Numbered from the stretch's first letter, positions 8,116 to 17,306 are shown. The stretch is DNA of 64,000 nucleotides from Clostridia bacterium (GCA_017937655.1 JAGBDE010000020.1:1-64000), one strand, 5' to 3'. Notes: generated by a model not told the origin, from the sequence alone. A program made the numbers and translations.

Positions 8116-8144
8116 TTGACGAAGAGAGGAGGTTGCGTTATAAT
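8116..8144 (+). promoter_or_regulatory. Strong promoter of the sugar ABC transporter operon
   Basis: TTGACG (8116-8121), a 17-bp spacer and consensus TATAAT (8139-8144). Transcription would start near 8151, leaving a leader of about 180 nt. Confidence 0.85.
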
Positions 8145-8150
8145 ACACTT

Positions 8151-8300
8151 ACAAAACAGGGAAATGAATGAAGCAAAGTAAAGGAATCCTTTATTTTGCA
8201 TTCATCCTGCGAAGAGCAGAAGGCGCGTAAAAAATCCTGTCAGTTGTACGGACAACTTGCCGCTTCTGCATGAAAATTGAATCCTGGGCTTCTGGTTTGG
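8151..8300 (+). promoter_or_regulatory. Structured 5' leader of the sugar-binding-protein mRNA
   Basis: The leader folds into at least three elements. A long stem pairs ATGAAT (8164-8169) and GCAAAGTAAAGG (8173-8184) with CCTTTATTTTGC and ATTCAT (to 8205), bulging only GAA. Next, GCAGAAG (8216-8222) can pair with CTTCTGC (8263-8269), enclosing a perfect hairpin AGTTGT-ACGG-ACAACT (8242-8257). No T-run follows, so it is not a terminator as read. I do not recognise it as a known riboswitch. This leader fills the gene-free gap from rho to the next start. Confidence 0.6.
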
Positions 8301-8332
8301 AAGTCTGGAAATAAAAAAGGAGTGTATCCCCA

Positions 8333-9394
8333 ATGAAAAAGCTCGTTTCTATCATCCTCGCATTGGCTATGGTCCTCTCTCTGACCTCCGCTTTCGCTGC
8401 TCAGAAGGTCGGCGTGGCAATGCCCACCCAGTCCCTGTAGCGCTGGAATCAGGACGGCGCCAACATGAAGCAGCAGCTGGAAGCCGCTGGCTTCGAAGTT
8501 GACCTGCAGTACGCCAACAACGACGTTGCTACCCAGGTTTCTCAGATTGAGAACATGCTGCTGGGCGGCGCTGAGGTTCTGGTTGTTGCTTCCATCGACG
8601 GCGGCGCTCTGGACACCGTTCTGGGCATGGCCAAGGAAGCTGGCGTTCCCGTTATCGCTTATGACCGTCTGCTGACCGGTACCGCTAACGTGGACTACTA
8701 CACCACCTTCGACAACTACGGCGTCGGCCAGATCCAGGGCCAGTACATCGTGGATCGTTTCGACCTGGACAACGCTGAAGGCCCCTTCACCATCGAGTTC
8801 ACCGCCGGCTCTCCCGACGATAACAACGCTGGCCTGTTCTTCGCTGGCGCTTTCGACACCCTGAAGCCCTACATCGACGCTGGCAAGCTGGTTGTTGTTT
8901 CCGGCCAGACCGAGTTCGAAGTGGTTGCTACCCCCGCCTGGAAGTCTGAAACCGCTCAGGCCCGTATGGACAACATCCTGACCGCTTACTATCCCGAAGC
9001 TCTGACCGGCGGCCAGAAGCTGGACATCTGCCTCTGCTCCAACGACTCCACCGCTCTGGGCGTGACCAACTCCCTGATCAACTTCGGCTTCACCGCTGAG
9101 AACATGCCCGTTATCACCGGTCAGGACTGCGACGTTGCCAACACCAAGAACATGATCGCTGGCCTGCAGGCTATGTCCGTGTTCAAGGATACCCGTACCC
9201 TGGCTGCCCAGACCGTGGTCATGGTTACCGACATCCTCAACGGCAAGGTTCCCGAGACCAATGCCACCTACGCCAATGGCGTGATGGATGTTCCCGCTTA
9301 CAACTGCACTCCCGTGTTCGCCGACGTCAACAACTACGAAGCTCTGCTGATTGAATCCGGCTACTACACCGTGGATCAGCTGGCCGCTGAATAA
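8333..9394 (+). pseudogene. chvE: ChvE-type multiple-sugar substrate-binding protein with in-frame TAG at codon 36
   Basis: A periplasmic-binding-protein-fold lipid-free secreted protein (353 codons) that would bind monosaccharides and hand them to the MmsAB transporter encoded next. A signal peptide (about 1-23, ending SAFA) is followed by KVGVAMPTQSL, then TAG at 8438-8440, then RWNQDGANMKQQL in the same frame. ChvE relatives have a continuous MPT...RW segment here, so the TAG replaces one residue, most simply CAG (Gln). The rest is intact, including SQIENM, VVASIDGG and ITGQDCD. Codon use favours GCT and GTT, unlike neighbours, a sign of high expression. AAGGAG precedes the ATG by about 11 bases. 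As read, only 35 residues or a product from ATG 8465 without a signal peptide could be made. Confidence 0.85.
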
Positions 9395-9412
9395 TTTCTG
9401 CCACATAACCAA

Positions 9413-9444
9413 GTGGGGGACGGACGGATTCGTCCGCCCCCCAC
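9413..9444 (+). promoter_or_regulatory. Intercistronic hairpin between binding protein and ATPase genes
   Basis: GTGGGGGaCGGACG pairs with CGTCCGcCCCCCAC around GATT: a 14-bp stem with one mismatch and no T-run. Such stems behind the binding-protein gene commonly protect the upstream message and let it be made in excess over the membrane components. Confidence 0.65.
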
Positions 9445-9539
9445 ATTGCATATAACGGCGGAAGCCGGAATAACAAGAACCCGGCATAACAAAGCCATTG
9501 AGGCAAAGGTCAAAGTGGCCAAGTTAGGGGGAAAAAGAT

Positions 9540-11126
9540 TTGGAATTGCAAAACCAGGTTGAATTGGAACAAACCGTGGAACCCGGCCAGGATATTATTC
9601 TGGAAATGGTAAACATCACAAAAGAGTTTCCCGGCGTTAAGGCCCTGGATAACGTCAACATCCAGGTGCGGGAAAAAGAAATCCATGCCCTGTGCGGTGA
9701 AAACGGCGCAGGCAAATCCACGCTGATGAAGGTTCTCAGCGGTATTCATCCTTTCGGATCTTATGACGGTGAAATTTATTACCAGGGCAAGCTGTGCCGC
9801 TTCAAGAACATCAAGGACAGCGAGCGGATTGGTATTGTTATTATTCATCAGGAATTGGCGCTTGTGCCGTACCTGAGCATTGCTGAAAACATGTTCCTGG
9901 GCAACGAGCAGGCCAATGTTGGCGTGATTGACTGGGACGCCACCTACAAAAAGGCCTCCGAGTACATGGCAATGGTCGGCCTGCATGAAAACCCCCGTAC
10001 CCTGATCAAGGACATCGGCGTGGGTAAGCAGCAGCTGGTAGAAATTGCCAAGGCGCTGGCCAAGAACGTGAAGCTCCTTATTCTGGACGAGCCTACCTCC
10101 TCCCTGAATGAAAGCGACGCCAAGAACCTGCTGGATCTTCTGCTGCGGCTGAAGGAGCAGGGCATCTCCAGCATTCTGATTTCTCATAAGCTGAACGAAA
10201 TCAGCTATTGCGCTGACAAGATCACCGTCATCCGTGACGGCAAGAGCATCGAGACCCTCGTCAAGGAAGAGGATATCTCCGAAGAGCGCATCATCAAGGG
10301 CATGGTCGGCCGCGAAATGACCAACCGCTATCCCGCCCGTGAGCACAACATCGGCGAGATCGGCATGGAAATTCGCAACTGGACGGTGTACCATCCTCTC
10401 TACTCCGAGCGCAAGGTTGTGGACAATGTTTCCCTCAACGTCCGCAAGGGCGAGGTTGTGGGCATTGCCGGCCTGATCGGCGCCGGCCGTACCGAGCTGT
10501 GCATGTCCGTTTTCGGACGGGCATACGGCGTGGGCATCTCCGGCGAATTGTTCATTGATGGCAAGAAGGTTGTCCTCCGCGATATCCCGCAGGCCATCAA
10601 GGCTGGCCTGGCCTACATTACCGAAGACCGCAAGGGCGACGGCCTTGTGATTTCCGATACCATCAAGCACAACATCACCATGTCCCGTCCTGAATTCATC
10701 AGTAATCATGGCGTGATTGACAAGGATCTGGAAACCCAGTACGCCAAGGATCTGCGCGTGCAGCTGGGCATCAAGACCCCCAGCGTGGAGCAGCTGGTTG
10801 GCAACCTGTCCGGCGGCAACCAGCAGAAGGTGCTGGTTGCAAAGTCCATCTTTGCCAAGCCCGACATCCTCATGATGGACGAGCCCACCCGTGGCGTTGA
10901 CGTTGGCGCAAAGTACGAGATCTATGAAATCATCAACGATCTGGTTGCGCAGGGTAAAAGCGTGCTTATGGTATCTTCCGAGCTGCCTGAAATCCTCGGC
11001 ATGTGCGACCGCATTTATGTCATGAATGAAGGTCACATGGTGGCTGAGCTGGAAAATAAGGGCGTTACTCAGGAAATGATCATGGGCTATATTATGCAAG
11101 ACAGCAAGGGAGATATTGGCGTATGA
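9540..11126 (+). CDS. mmsA: Multiple-sugar ABC transporter, double ATP-binding subunit
   Basis: A 528-residue cytoplasmic ATPase with two fused ABC domains that powers sugar import. The first domain (about 20-255) has Walker A GENGAGKST and Walker B LLILDEPTSSL. The second (about 275-515) has GLIGAGRTE in place of Walker A, as is normal for this subfamily, and the signature LSGGNQQKV with DEPTRGVD. The start is TTG 9540, supported by AGGGGGA seven bases upstream; an internal ATG (9606) would cut the first strand. It overlaps the permease gene by four bases (ATGA), implying coupled translation. Closest family: MmsA/GguA of the ChvE system. Confidence 0.93.
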   Translation: MELQNQVELEQTVEPGQDIILEMVNITKEFPGVKALDNVNIQVREKEIHALCGENGAGKSTLMKVLSGIHPFGSYDGEIYYQGKLCRFKNIKDSERIGIVIIHQELALVPYLSIAENMFLGNEQANVGVIDWDATYKKASEYMAMVGLHENPRTLIKDIGVGKQQLVEIAKALAKNVKLLILDEPTSSLNESDAKNLLDLLLRLKEQGISSILISHKLNEISYCADKITVIRDGKSIETLVKEEDISEERIIKGMVGREMTNRYPAREHNIGEIGMEIRNWTVYHPLYSERKVVDNVSLNVRKGEVVGIAGLIGAGRTELCMSVFGRAYGVGISGELFIDGKKVVLRDIPQAIKAGLAYITEDRKGDGLVISDTIKHNITMSRPEFISNHGVIDKDLETQYAKDLRVQLGIKTPSVEQLVGNLSGGNQQKVLVAKSIFAKPDILMMDEPTRGVDVGAKYEIYEIINDLVAQGKSVLMVSSELPEILGMCDRIYVMNEGHMVAELENKGVTQEMIMGYIMQDSKGDIGV

Positions 11127-12349
11127 AAAAGAAAAAACTTTTTTCCGGAAATGCGCGTGAGATGACGATGCTCGTTGCGCTGGTGGTCATCATCGCATTA
11201 TTCTTCTTATTAACTAAGGGCAATATCCTCAAACCCATGAATATTGCCAACCTGATCAACCAGAACGCCTACGTGGTCATCCTGGCCATTGGTATGCTTC
11301 TGTGCATCCTGACCGGCGGTAACATTGACCTGTCCGTTGGTTCCACCGTTGCATTTGTTGGTGCATGCGCCGCCATCTTCATCATTGAATGGGGTTGGAA
11401 CGTGTATCTGTCCATCGGCCTGTGCCTGCTCATCGGTATTCTGCTGGGTATGTGGCAGGGCTTCTGGATTGCCTACATGAACATTCCTCCCTTCATCACC
11501 ACCCTGAGCGGCATGCTGGTGTTCCGCGGCGCCACCCTGATGATCCTTAAGGGCGGCGAAACCATTGGACCGTTCCCCAAGGCCTACCAGAGCCTGTCCA
11601 CCGGCTTCCTGATGCCCAACACCAAGATCGAGCTCTTCGGCCAGAGCCTGAACCTGCTGGCTGTGATCGTGGGTATTGCCATCGTGGTCATCTTCTGCGC
11701 CATGCAGCTGATCAACAACCAGACCCGCAAGCGCAAGGGCTACGAGACCGATACCCCCCTGGCCCTGGTCATCAAGATGGTGGCCATCTCCGCCATCATT
11801 CTGTTCCTGTTCTACAAGCTGGCCTGCTTCAAGGGCATCCCCACCGTGCTGGTTATCCTGGGCGTGCTGCTGCTGGTGTATAACTTCTTCACCCAGAAGA
11901 CCGTCCGCGGCCGTCACCTGTACGCCATCGGCGGCAACATGAAGGCTGCCCAGCTGTCCGGCGTGAAGACCAAGCAGATGATGTTCTTCGCTTACACCAA
12001 CATGAGCTTCATCGCTGCCATCGCCGGCCTGGTGTTTGCCGCCCGTCTGAACTCTGCCAGCCCCGTTGCCGGCCAGAGCTTCGAAATGGACGCCATCGCC
12101 AGCTGCTTCATCGGTGGCGCATCCGCTTACGGCGGAACCGGTACCATCACCGGCGCCTTGGTTGGCGCTCTGATCATGGGCGTTCTGAACAACGGTATGT
12201 CCCTGATGGGCTTGAGCCAGAACCTGCAGCAGGTCGTGAAGGGCCTGGTGCTGCTGATGGCCGTTGCCATGGACGTGATCAGCAAGCAGAACGTGTTTGC
12301 CAACCTGCGTGCAAAGCGCGCAAAGACTGCCGTTGTGCAGAAGGCATAA
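11123..12349 (+). CDS. mmsB: Multiple-sugar ABC transporter permease
   Basis: A 408-residue integral membrane protein of the RbsC/MmsB type, with about ten hydrophobic segments. The conserved GGNIDLSVGS lies near residues 64-73, a cytoplasmic basic loop (NNQTRKRKG) near 195, RGRHLYAIGGN near 265 and a C-terminal GGASAYGGTGTITGALVGA near 330. It forms the sugar channel with the ATPase upstream. The terminator directly after its stop ends the operon. Confidence 0.93.
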   Translation: MKKKKLFSGNAREMTMLVALVVIIALFFLLTKGNILKPMNIANLINQNAYVVILAIGMLLCILTGGNIDLSVGSTVAFVGACAAIFIIEWGWNVYLSIGLCLLIGILLGMWQGFWIAYMNIPPFITTLSGMLVFRGATLMILKGGETIGPFPKAYQSLSTGFLMPNTKIELFGQSLNLLAVIVGIAIVVIFCAMQLINNQTRKRKGYETDTPLALVIKMVAISAIILFLFYKLACFKGIPTVLVILGVLLLVYNFFTQKTVRGRHLYAIGGNMKAAQLSGVKTKQMMFFAYTNMSFIAAIAGLVFAARLNSASPVAGQSFEMDAIASCFIGGASAYGGTGTITGALVGALIMGVLNNGMSLMGLSQNLQQVVKGLVLLMAVAMDVISKQNVFANLRAKRAKTAVVQKA

Positions 12350-12369
12350 CCCTGCAATTTTTCCTGCCG

Positions 12370-12398
12370 GGCCGGAGTTTTCTCCGGCCTGGTTTTTT
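12370..12398 (+). terminator. Terminator of the sugar ABC operon
   Basis: GGCCGGAG-TTTT-CTCCGGCC stem followed by TGGTTTTTT. Confidence 0.9.
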
Positions 12399-12432
12399 GT
12401 TGCCAAAATCAGGTTGAAAACATGCTCAACCC

Positions 12433-12461
12433 TTGACTATCAAAGAGTGAAATGGTATCTT
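12433..12461 (+). promoter_or_regulatory. Promoter of the 12.5-17.3 kb operon
   Basis: TTGACT (12433-12438), a 17-bp spacer and TATCTT (12456-12461), 50 bp before the first start codon. Confidence 0.65.
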
Positions 12462-12510
12462 AAAAGCTGGAGTTATCTTTCATTTTTTGTATGGATAGAG
12501 GGGTTTCAGC

Positions 12511-14322
12511 ATGGCAAACGACGAACTGAATAACAGCATGCAGCATCTCAGCCGTTCCAGACGGTATGAGCGTACGGAGCAGCTGTTTGAAGCCCGCACC
12601 ATGCCGGTGGAGGACACCTGGCAGGAGGAACCGGCGCAGTATGCGCAGCCTGCGCTGACGAGACCTGATCCGCTGATGGATGCTGCCCAGGAAACCATCT
12701 CCTACGACGAATACACCCCCAACGAGCCGCCTGCGGAGTCTGTCTATGCCCGCCCGACCCATCAAGCGCGCGCCCAGGGCCGTTCCCGCCGGCGCGCCCG
12801 CTACGAGCAGGCCGTCATGGAGGAAGCCCCGGAAAACCTGGAGGACGTGCCGCTGACCTTCGTGACCCAGTCCCAACCGGCGGATGAAAGCAGCTGGGCG
12901 GCTTATCGTCGGCCCCAGGAGGAAAGCGTCGGCCAGGAAGCTGCGGAGGATCAGTTTGCGTATGCGCCGCCGGTGCGTCTGCCCATCGCCGGATGGGACG
13001 CCTACGACGACGAGCCCCAGGAGCCTGACTATCCCCAGGCGCAGAGCAGCGAGTACGGCACCGCTAGCATTTATCGTCCACGGGAAATGGGCTACGCCTA
13101 CGAGGATGCCCCCCAGGACGACCTGTACGCCGGGTATCAGGTGCAGGACGACGCCGCTGAACTTGATGCCCCCAAGCAGAAGAAGGGCCATCCTGTGCTG
13201 GTGGCCCTGGCAAGCCTGCTGGCAGCCGCAGCGGTAGCATTTTTGCTGTTCCCGGACCAGATCACCGGCTTTATCGGCGGGCTGTTTGCCAAGGAAACCC
13301 AGCAGGAAAGCGTGCCCACCATCGTGTCCACCCCCGCGCCCCAGCGCAGCTACGACGCCGCTACCCCCGTGGAGATCTCCTCCGTCACCGGCACCGCCAT
13401 CAGCCGCATCAGCGGCACGGTGGAGATGGAGCCTCACATCGTGAAGGAAACCAGCATCCTGACCCGCAATCAGCGCCCAGATGGCGATTTTGACTACTAC
13501 CTGTTCAACGCCACCGACGGCCGGCTGCTTTCTTATTTTGAGAAGCTGACCCTGGACGACGTCCGGCCTTTGGCAGATGGGGGATACTTCGTCCGCCAGA
13601 GCCCGTATCTCATCGGCGAGGATGGCTCCGAGATGATCCCCACCGCCGCTTTGAAACCTCAACTGAGCGGCGATTGGGTCCTCAGCCCCATGGTGAACGG
13701 CTGGGCCGTCATCACCGAGGAATCCACCGGCAAGATGAATCTGGTCAACCGGGAAGCCCAGCTGCTCAGCCGTTTCTGGATGAGCAAGCTCTGGCCCATG
13801 AACGGCCCGCAAACCGTTGGCTACGTTGACACCGGCAACATCGACGACGAGGAACGCTACGCCCTGTACCTGCTCACGAAGGAAGGCGAGGCTACCAAAT
13901 GGCTATCCGACGGCGGCATGGAGACGGTGGTTGCCGCTGCCTGCGGCGTGGCATACATGAACACCGGCGAGCTCTACCTTTTGGAGGACGTCTCTGCGCC
14001 GTTGCTCACCACCGCCGATGTTCGCCTTTACGTGGACTGCGGCGCCATGGTGGTGCGCAGCCCGGAAACCGGAAAATGCGCCCTCTACGTGCAGGGCAAG
14101 CAGCATTACGATTTCCTGTTTGACGACATCCGCCCCGTGGAAAGCGATATCGCCTGGCAGCAGGACGATTTCACCGGCGAGGGCGGAACCATCAGCCTTT
14201 GCTATGTGAACGGCGCGGAATATCCCCAGCCGCTGACCCATTACTTCCAGCTGACCAACGAAGGCGCGGAGGAATTTGTGGCCCTGTCCACCCTCTCCGT
14301 GTGCCCGGTGGTACTCCATTAA
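12511..14322 (+). CDS. Single-pass membrane protein with WG-repeat-like outer domain, function unknown
   Basis: A 603-residue protein. Residues 1-222 are hydrophilic, rich in Glu, Gln, Pro and Tyr, and probably disordered in the cytoplasm. One transmembrane helix follows (about 226-246, LVALASLLAAAAVAFLLF). The outer part (about 290-603) has repeating beta-type segments such as KMNLVNREAQLLSRFW and KCALYVQGKQHYDFLFDDI that resemble WG repeats. It is first in a three-gene operon with a secreted protein and a CbxX-type ATPase. Start ATG has GAGGGG upstream. I do not know its function; membrane anchoring with a large outer domain is the firm part. Confidence 0.65.
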   Translation: MANDELNNSMQHLSRSRRYERTEQLFEARTMPVEDTWQEEPAQYAQPALTRPDPLMDAAQETISYDEYTPNEPPAESVYARPTHQARAQGRSRRRARYEQAVMEEAPENLEDVPLTFVTQSQPADESSWAAYRRPQEESVGQEAAEDQFAYAPPVRLPIAGWDAYDDEPQEPDYPQAQSSEYGTASIYRPREMGYAYEDAPQDDLYAGYQVQDDAAELDAPKQKKGHPVLVALASLLAAAAVAFLLFPDQITGFIGGLFAKETQQESVPTIVSTPAPQRSYDAATPVEISSVTGTAISRISGTVEMEPHIVKETSILTRNQRPDGDFDYYLFNATDGRLLSYFEKLTLDDVRPLADGGYFVRQSPYLIGEDGSEMIPTAALKPQLSGDWVLSPMVNGWAVITEESTGKMNLVNREAQLLSRFWMSKLWPMNGPQTVGYVDTGNIDDEERYALYLLTKEGEATKWLSDGGMETVVAAACGVAYMNTGELYLLEDVSAPLLTTADVRLYVDCGAMVVRSPETGKCALYVQGKQHYDFLFDDIRPVESDIAWQQDDFTGEGGTISLCYVNGAEYPQPLTHYFQLTNEGAEEFVALSTLSVCPVVLH

Positions 14323-14340
14323 CCAAAGGAGGACGTACAG

Positions 14341-16113
14341 ATGAAGCGATTTTTTGCCCTGATGCTCACGCTTGTGATGCTTCTGCCCCTGTGCGTGGCC
14401 AGTGCCGCCCAGAGCACGGAACTGAGCGCTGACGGGGTTACGGTACTCCGGAATCATGATGAATCCCAAACCGAAACGGTTGCCATTGCGGTGGATTATC
14501 CCGCCTTTCTTTGCGAGGATCTGGAACTGCAGACTTATCTGGAGCAGACGGTGGAGAACCCCTTCCGGGCCTTGTTGCCCGAGGAAGGCTGCTCTCTGGT
14601 GCGCTCCGGCTTCAATGTGAACATGGACTTTCCCGGCATCCTGTCCCTGGAAGGCACCGTGACCACCATCGACGCGGAAACGGACGAGAAGAAAGACATG
14701 TTTTTCTGGCGGCTGATAGACCTGAAGAACATGCAGCGTCTGGATGTGGTGGATCTGTTTGCGGAAGACGCCGACCAGGTGCGCAAGACCTTGCAGGATA
14801 CGGTGTTTGGCTTCATTGACGGCCAGCAGGTGGAAAGCATTACCTCTGCCGACCAGGTCACCCTGGGCGATTCCTGCTACCTCAAGAAGGACGGCCTGGT
14901 GCTGTTCTACTCCGCCGGAACCCTCCACGAGAAAAACGTCAGCCTGACCATTCCCTTCTCCGTGCTGCCGCTGAACCTGTCGCCCCTTCTGGGCAACGAG
15001 CAAAACGGCGCGGCGGCCCCGGACGCAGAGCTGGTCAATCCTCCTGCGGATGACGAGCCCGAAGCTGCGGAACCTGTGGAGGACGAAGCTGCGGATGTGC
15101 CGGAGGAGCTGCCTGTGGAGTCCACGGAGACCCCCGCGCCGGAGATCACGCCTCAGCCTGCTCCCAAGCTGGATCCCAATTTCACTTTGGCCCCGGTGAT
15201 CACGCCCACGCCTCTGCCGCTGGTGGCCACCGACGCGGAGATCCACCAGGTGCTGACCCGCGGCCTGTGGAAGCAGCTGGGCACCGACGGCGACGTGTAC
15301 TACCAGTTCCTGCCGGACGGCAGGCTGCTGACTATCACCGTGTCTGATTACACGCTGGCGGACGGCCAGCTGGGCGGCCTTTTGGAGGGCAAGGTGGACA
15401 TCGGCAGCGAAAGCGCCTTCACCCTCTGGGACGACGGCGGCAACCCCAGCGGCTACGTGCTGAACCGCCAGGGCGAGGCAGTGGCCCCCGAGGAATTGGT
15501 CACCCCCAGCCCCACGCCGGAACCCACGCCTACGCCTACACCCACCCCCACACCTACGCCTACCCCGGAGCCTACGGCCACGCCCACTCCGGAGCCGACC
15601 CCTACGCCTACACCCACTCTGTCCCCCTATGAGGAGGCGGTGAACACCTTGCCTACCCTGAAGGCGGATGACGGTGCTTCCTTTGAGAAGCGGCAGACCA
15701 AGCAGGTCTACACCGCCCCCAGCACCGAGGCCTACCGGGCCGACGGCGCGCAGGTGGACACCAACGAAGACGCCCAGATCTACGGCATTGCCGATGCCGG
15801 CTGGGTCATGATCGGCTACACCATTGGCAACAAGAACGCTAAGGGCCGTATCGGGTATATTAAGGACAGCAGCCTGCAAAACCCGGAAACGGTGCAGAAG
15901 CTGAACTTCGCCGGCATGCCCTTCACCCTGGCCCGGAAGGCCAAGGCCACGGACGATCCTCTCTTTGGCAAGAACACCATGCTGGAGTTGAAAGCCGGCG
16001 CAGAGGTCACCTTGCTGGCATTCTTTGAGGACGACTGGGTATATGTGGAAACCACCAAAAACGACAAGCTCTGCCGGGTCTTTATCCCCCGCAAAGCGCT
16101 GATGGAGGACTAA
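14341..16113 (+). CDS. Secreted protein with Pro/Thr linker and C-terminal SH3-like domain
   Basis: A 590-residue exported protein. It has a signal peptide (1-22, ending ASA), an N-terminal domain (about 30-210) resembling the DUF3298/RsiV fold by pattern, an acidic Glu/Pro linker (about 220-270), a small domain (about 300-375), a TPTP-type linker (about 390-425) and a C-terminal SH3-like domain (about 440-590) that may bind cell wall. It follows the membrane protein by 18 bp with AAAGGAGG before its ATG, and ends one base before the AAA+ gene start. An envelope role is inferred; the catalytic activity, if any, is unknown. Confidence 0.65.
   Translation: MKRFFALMLTLVMLLPLCVASAAQSTELSADGVTVLRNHDESQTETVAIAVDYPAFLCEDLELQTYLEQTVENPFRALLPEEGCSLVRSGFNVNMDFPGILSLEGTVTTIDAETDEKKDMFFWRLIDLKNMQRLDVVDLFAEDADQVRKTLQDTVFGFIDGQQVESITSADQVTLGDSCYLKKDGLVLFYSAGTLHEKNVSLTIPFSVLPLNLSPLLGNEQNGAAAPDAELVNPPADDEPEAAEPVEDEAADVPEELPVESTETPAPEITPQPAPKLDPNFTLAPVITPTPLPLVATDAEIHQVLTRGLWKQLGTDGDVYYQFLPDGRLLTITVSDYTLADGQLGGLLEGKVDIGSESAFTLWDDGGNPSGYVLNRQGEAVAPEELVTPSPTPEPTPTPTPTPTPTPTPEPTATPTPEPTPTPTPTLSPYEEAVNTLPTLKADDGASFEKRQTKQVYTAPSTEAYRADGAQVDTNEDAQIYGIADAGWVMIGYTIGNKNAKGRIGYIKDSSLQNPETVQKLNFAGMPFTLARKAKATDDPLFGKNTMLELKAGAEVTLLAFFEDDWVYVETTKNDKLCRVFIPRKALMED
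15508..15618 (+). repeat. Low-complexity TP-encoding tract
   Basis: About 110 bp of imperfect CCTACG/CCCACA hexamer repeats encode an alternating Thr-Pro linker with occasional Glu. Such tracts can expand or contract by slippage. Confidence 0.8.
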
Positions 16114-16114
16114 T

Positions 16115-17296
16115 ATGGATCGCAAGGACGAAATCATCCGTCTGCAGATGGACGTGATCAATCAGATGACCCGGAACAACTTAAGCCGCATCGCGGACGA
16201 CCTGTGGGGCCCCGCGGTGTCCCGGCCGGTCAGCAATACGCCCGTGCCCACCACCCCCGTGGCGCCCCAGCAGCCGGTCATCCCAGTTGCTCCTGTGGCT
16301 CCCGTCGCCCCGGTGACCCCCGCCCAGCCTGCGGCCCAGACCGCCGCCGTTCCCGCTGAGGCCCAGGAAGAAAAAGTCGAGCCGCCGGAGGACATCGAGG
16401 ATCTGAAGAAGGAACTGCATGAGTACATCGGCCTGGACGCGGTGAAAACCGAGGTGGAAAGCCTGATCAACCTGGTGACCGTCCAGAAGCTGCGCAAGGA
16501 AAACGGCCTGCCGGTTAACGATCTGTCCCTGCACATGGTGTTCTCCGGCAACCCCGGCACCGGCAAAACCATGATGGCCCGCATGATGGCCCGCATCTAC
16601 AAGAGCCTGGGCATCCTCAGCAAGGGTCACCTGGTGGAGGTGGACCGCAGCGGCCTGGTGGCCGGCTATGTGGGCCAGACCGCTATCAAGACAGGCGAGG
16701 CCATTCAGAAGGCCATGGGCGGCGTTCTGTTCATTGATGAGGCCTATGCCCTGAGCAATCGCGGCGGCAACGACTACGGCCAGGAAGCCGTGGACACGCT
16801 GCTCAAGGCCATGGAAGACAACCGGGACGATCTGATCGTTATCGTGGCGGGTTATACGGAGCTGATGAAGGAGTTTGTGAACTCCAACCCCGGCCTGGAA
16901 AGCCGTTTCAACCGGTTCTTGTATTTCCAGGACTACACCGTGGACGAGATGATGGACATCTTCGACATGCGCTGCCAGAAGAGCGGCTACACCCTGGCCG
17001 ATGATGCCAAGGACGTGCTCCGCAGCCTGCTAGCCCTGCTGAGCCTGGATATTGAGGGCTTCGGCAATGCCCGCGGCGTGCGCAATCTGTTTGAGCGGGC
17101 CGTCAGCGCCCAGGCCAACCGTCTGGCCACGGAGACGGACATCACCCGGGAGAAGCTGATGACCCTCACCGCCGAGGACATCCGCGCCGCAGAAGGCGCC
17201 CGGGAAGCTGCCGACAACCTGGAAGAGGAAATGATGAAAGCGCCTCAGGCCCGCCCCCTGGAACTGCCCAGGGACGACGAGTGCGCCACCTGCTGA
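16115..17296 (+). CDS. CbxX/CfqX (SpoVK-like) AAA+ ATPase
   Basis: A 393-residue AAA+ protein. After a Pro/Val-rich N-terminal segment (about 30-80) comes the ATPase core with Walker A GNPGTGKT (about 147-154), the loop LVAGYVGQTA and Walker B VLFIDEAYAL (about 205). These are hallmarks of the CbxX/SpoVK/EccA group, ring-forming remodellers. The ribosome site GGAGG lies inside the end of the preceding gene and the start is one base beyond its stop. Operon context with a membrane protein and a secreted protein suggests envelope or export work rather than Rubisco activation. The C-terminus ends in a short ECATC motif. Confidence 0.85.
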   Translation: MDRKDEIIRLQMDVINQMTRNNLSRIADDLWGPAVSRPVSNTPVPTTPVAPQQPVIPVAPVAPVAPVTPAQPAAQTAAVPAEAQEEKVEPPEDIEDLKKELHEYIGLDAVKTEVESLINLVTVQKLRKENGLPVNDLSLHMVFSGNPGTGKTMMARMMARIYKSLGILSKGHLVEVDRSGLVAGYVGQTAIKTGEAIQKAMGGVLFIDEAYALSNRGGNDYGQEAVDTLLKAMEDNRDDLIVIVAGYTELMKEFVNSNPGLESRFNRFLYFQDYTVDEMMDIFDMRCQKSGYTLADDAKDVLRSLLALLSLDIEGFGNARGVRNLFERAVSAQANRLATETDITREKLMTLTAEDIRAAEGAREAADNLEEEMMKAPQARPLELPRDDECATC

Positions 17297-17306
17297 AAAG
17301 TATAAT

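Noticed and set aside
8438..8440. Genome-wide reassignment of TAG to glutamine
   Set aside because: Only one in-frame TAG occurs in about 57 genes, and a release factor 1 with normal PxT and GGQ motifs is encoded in the window. A point mutation or error is simpler.
10441..10515. Defective second P-loop in the sugar ABC ATPase
   Set aside because: GLIGAGRTE in place of Walker A in the second domain is normal for the MmsA/RbsA subfamily.
9510..11099. A 529-codon minus-strand frame opposite the ABC ATPase
   Set aside because: The plus-strand frame has full ABC signatures; the minus frame has none and lacks a ribosome site.
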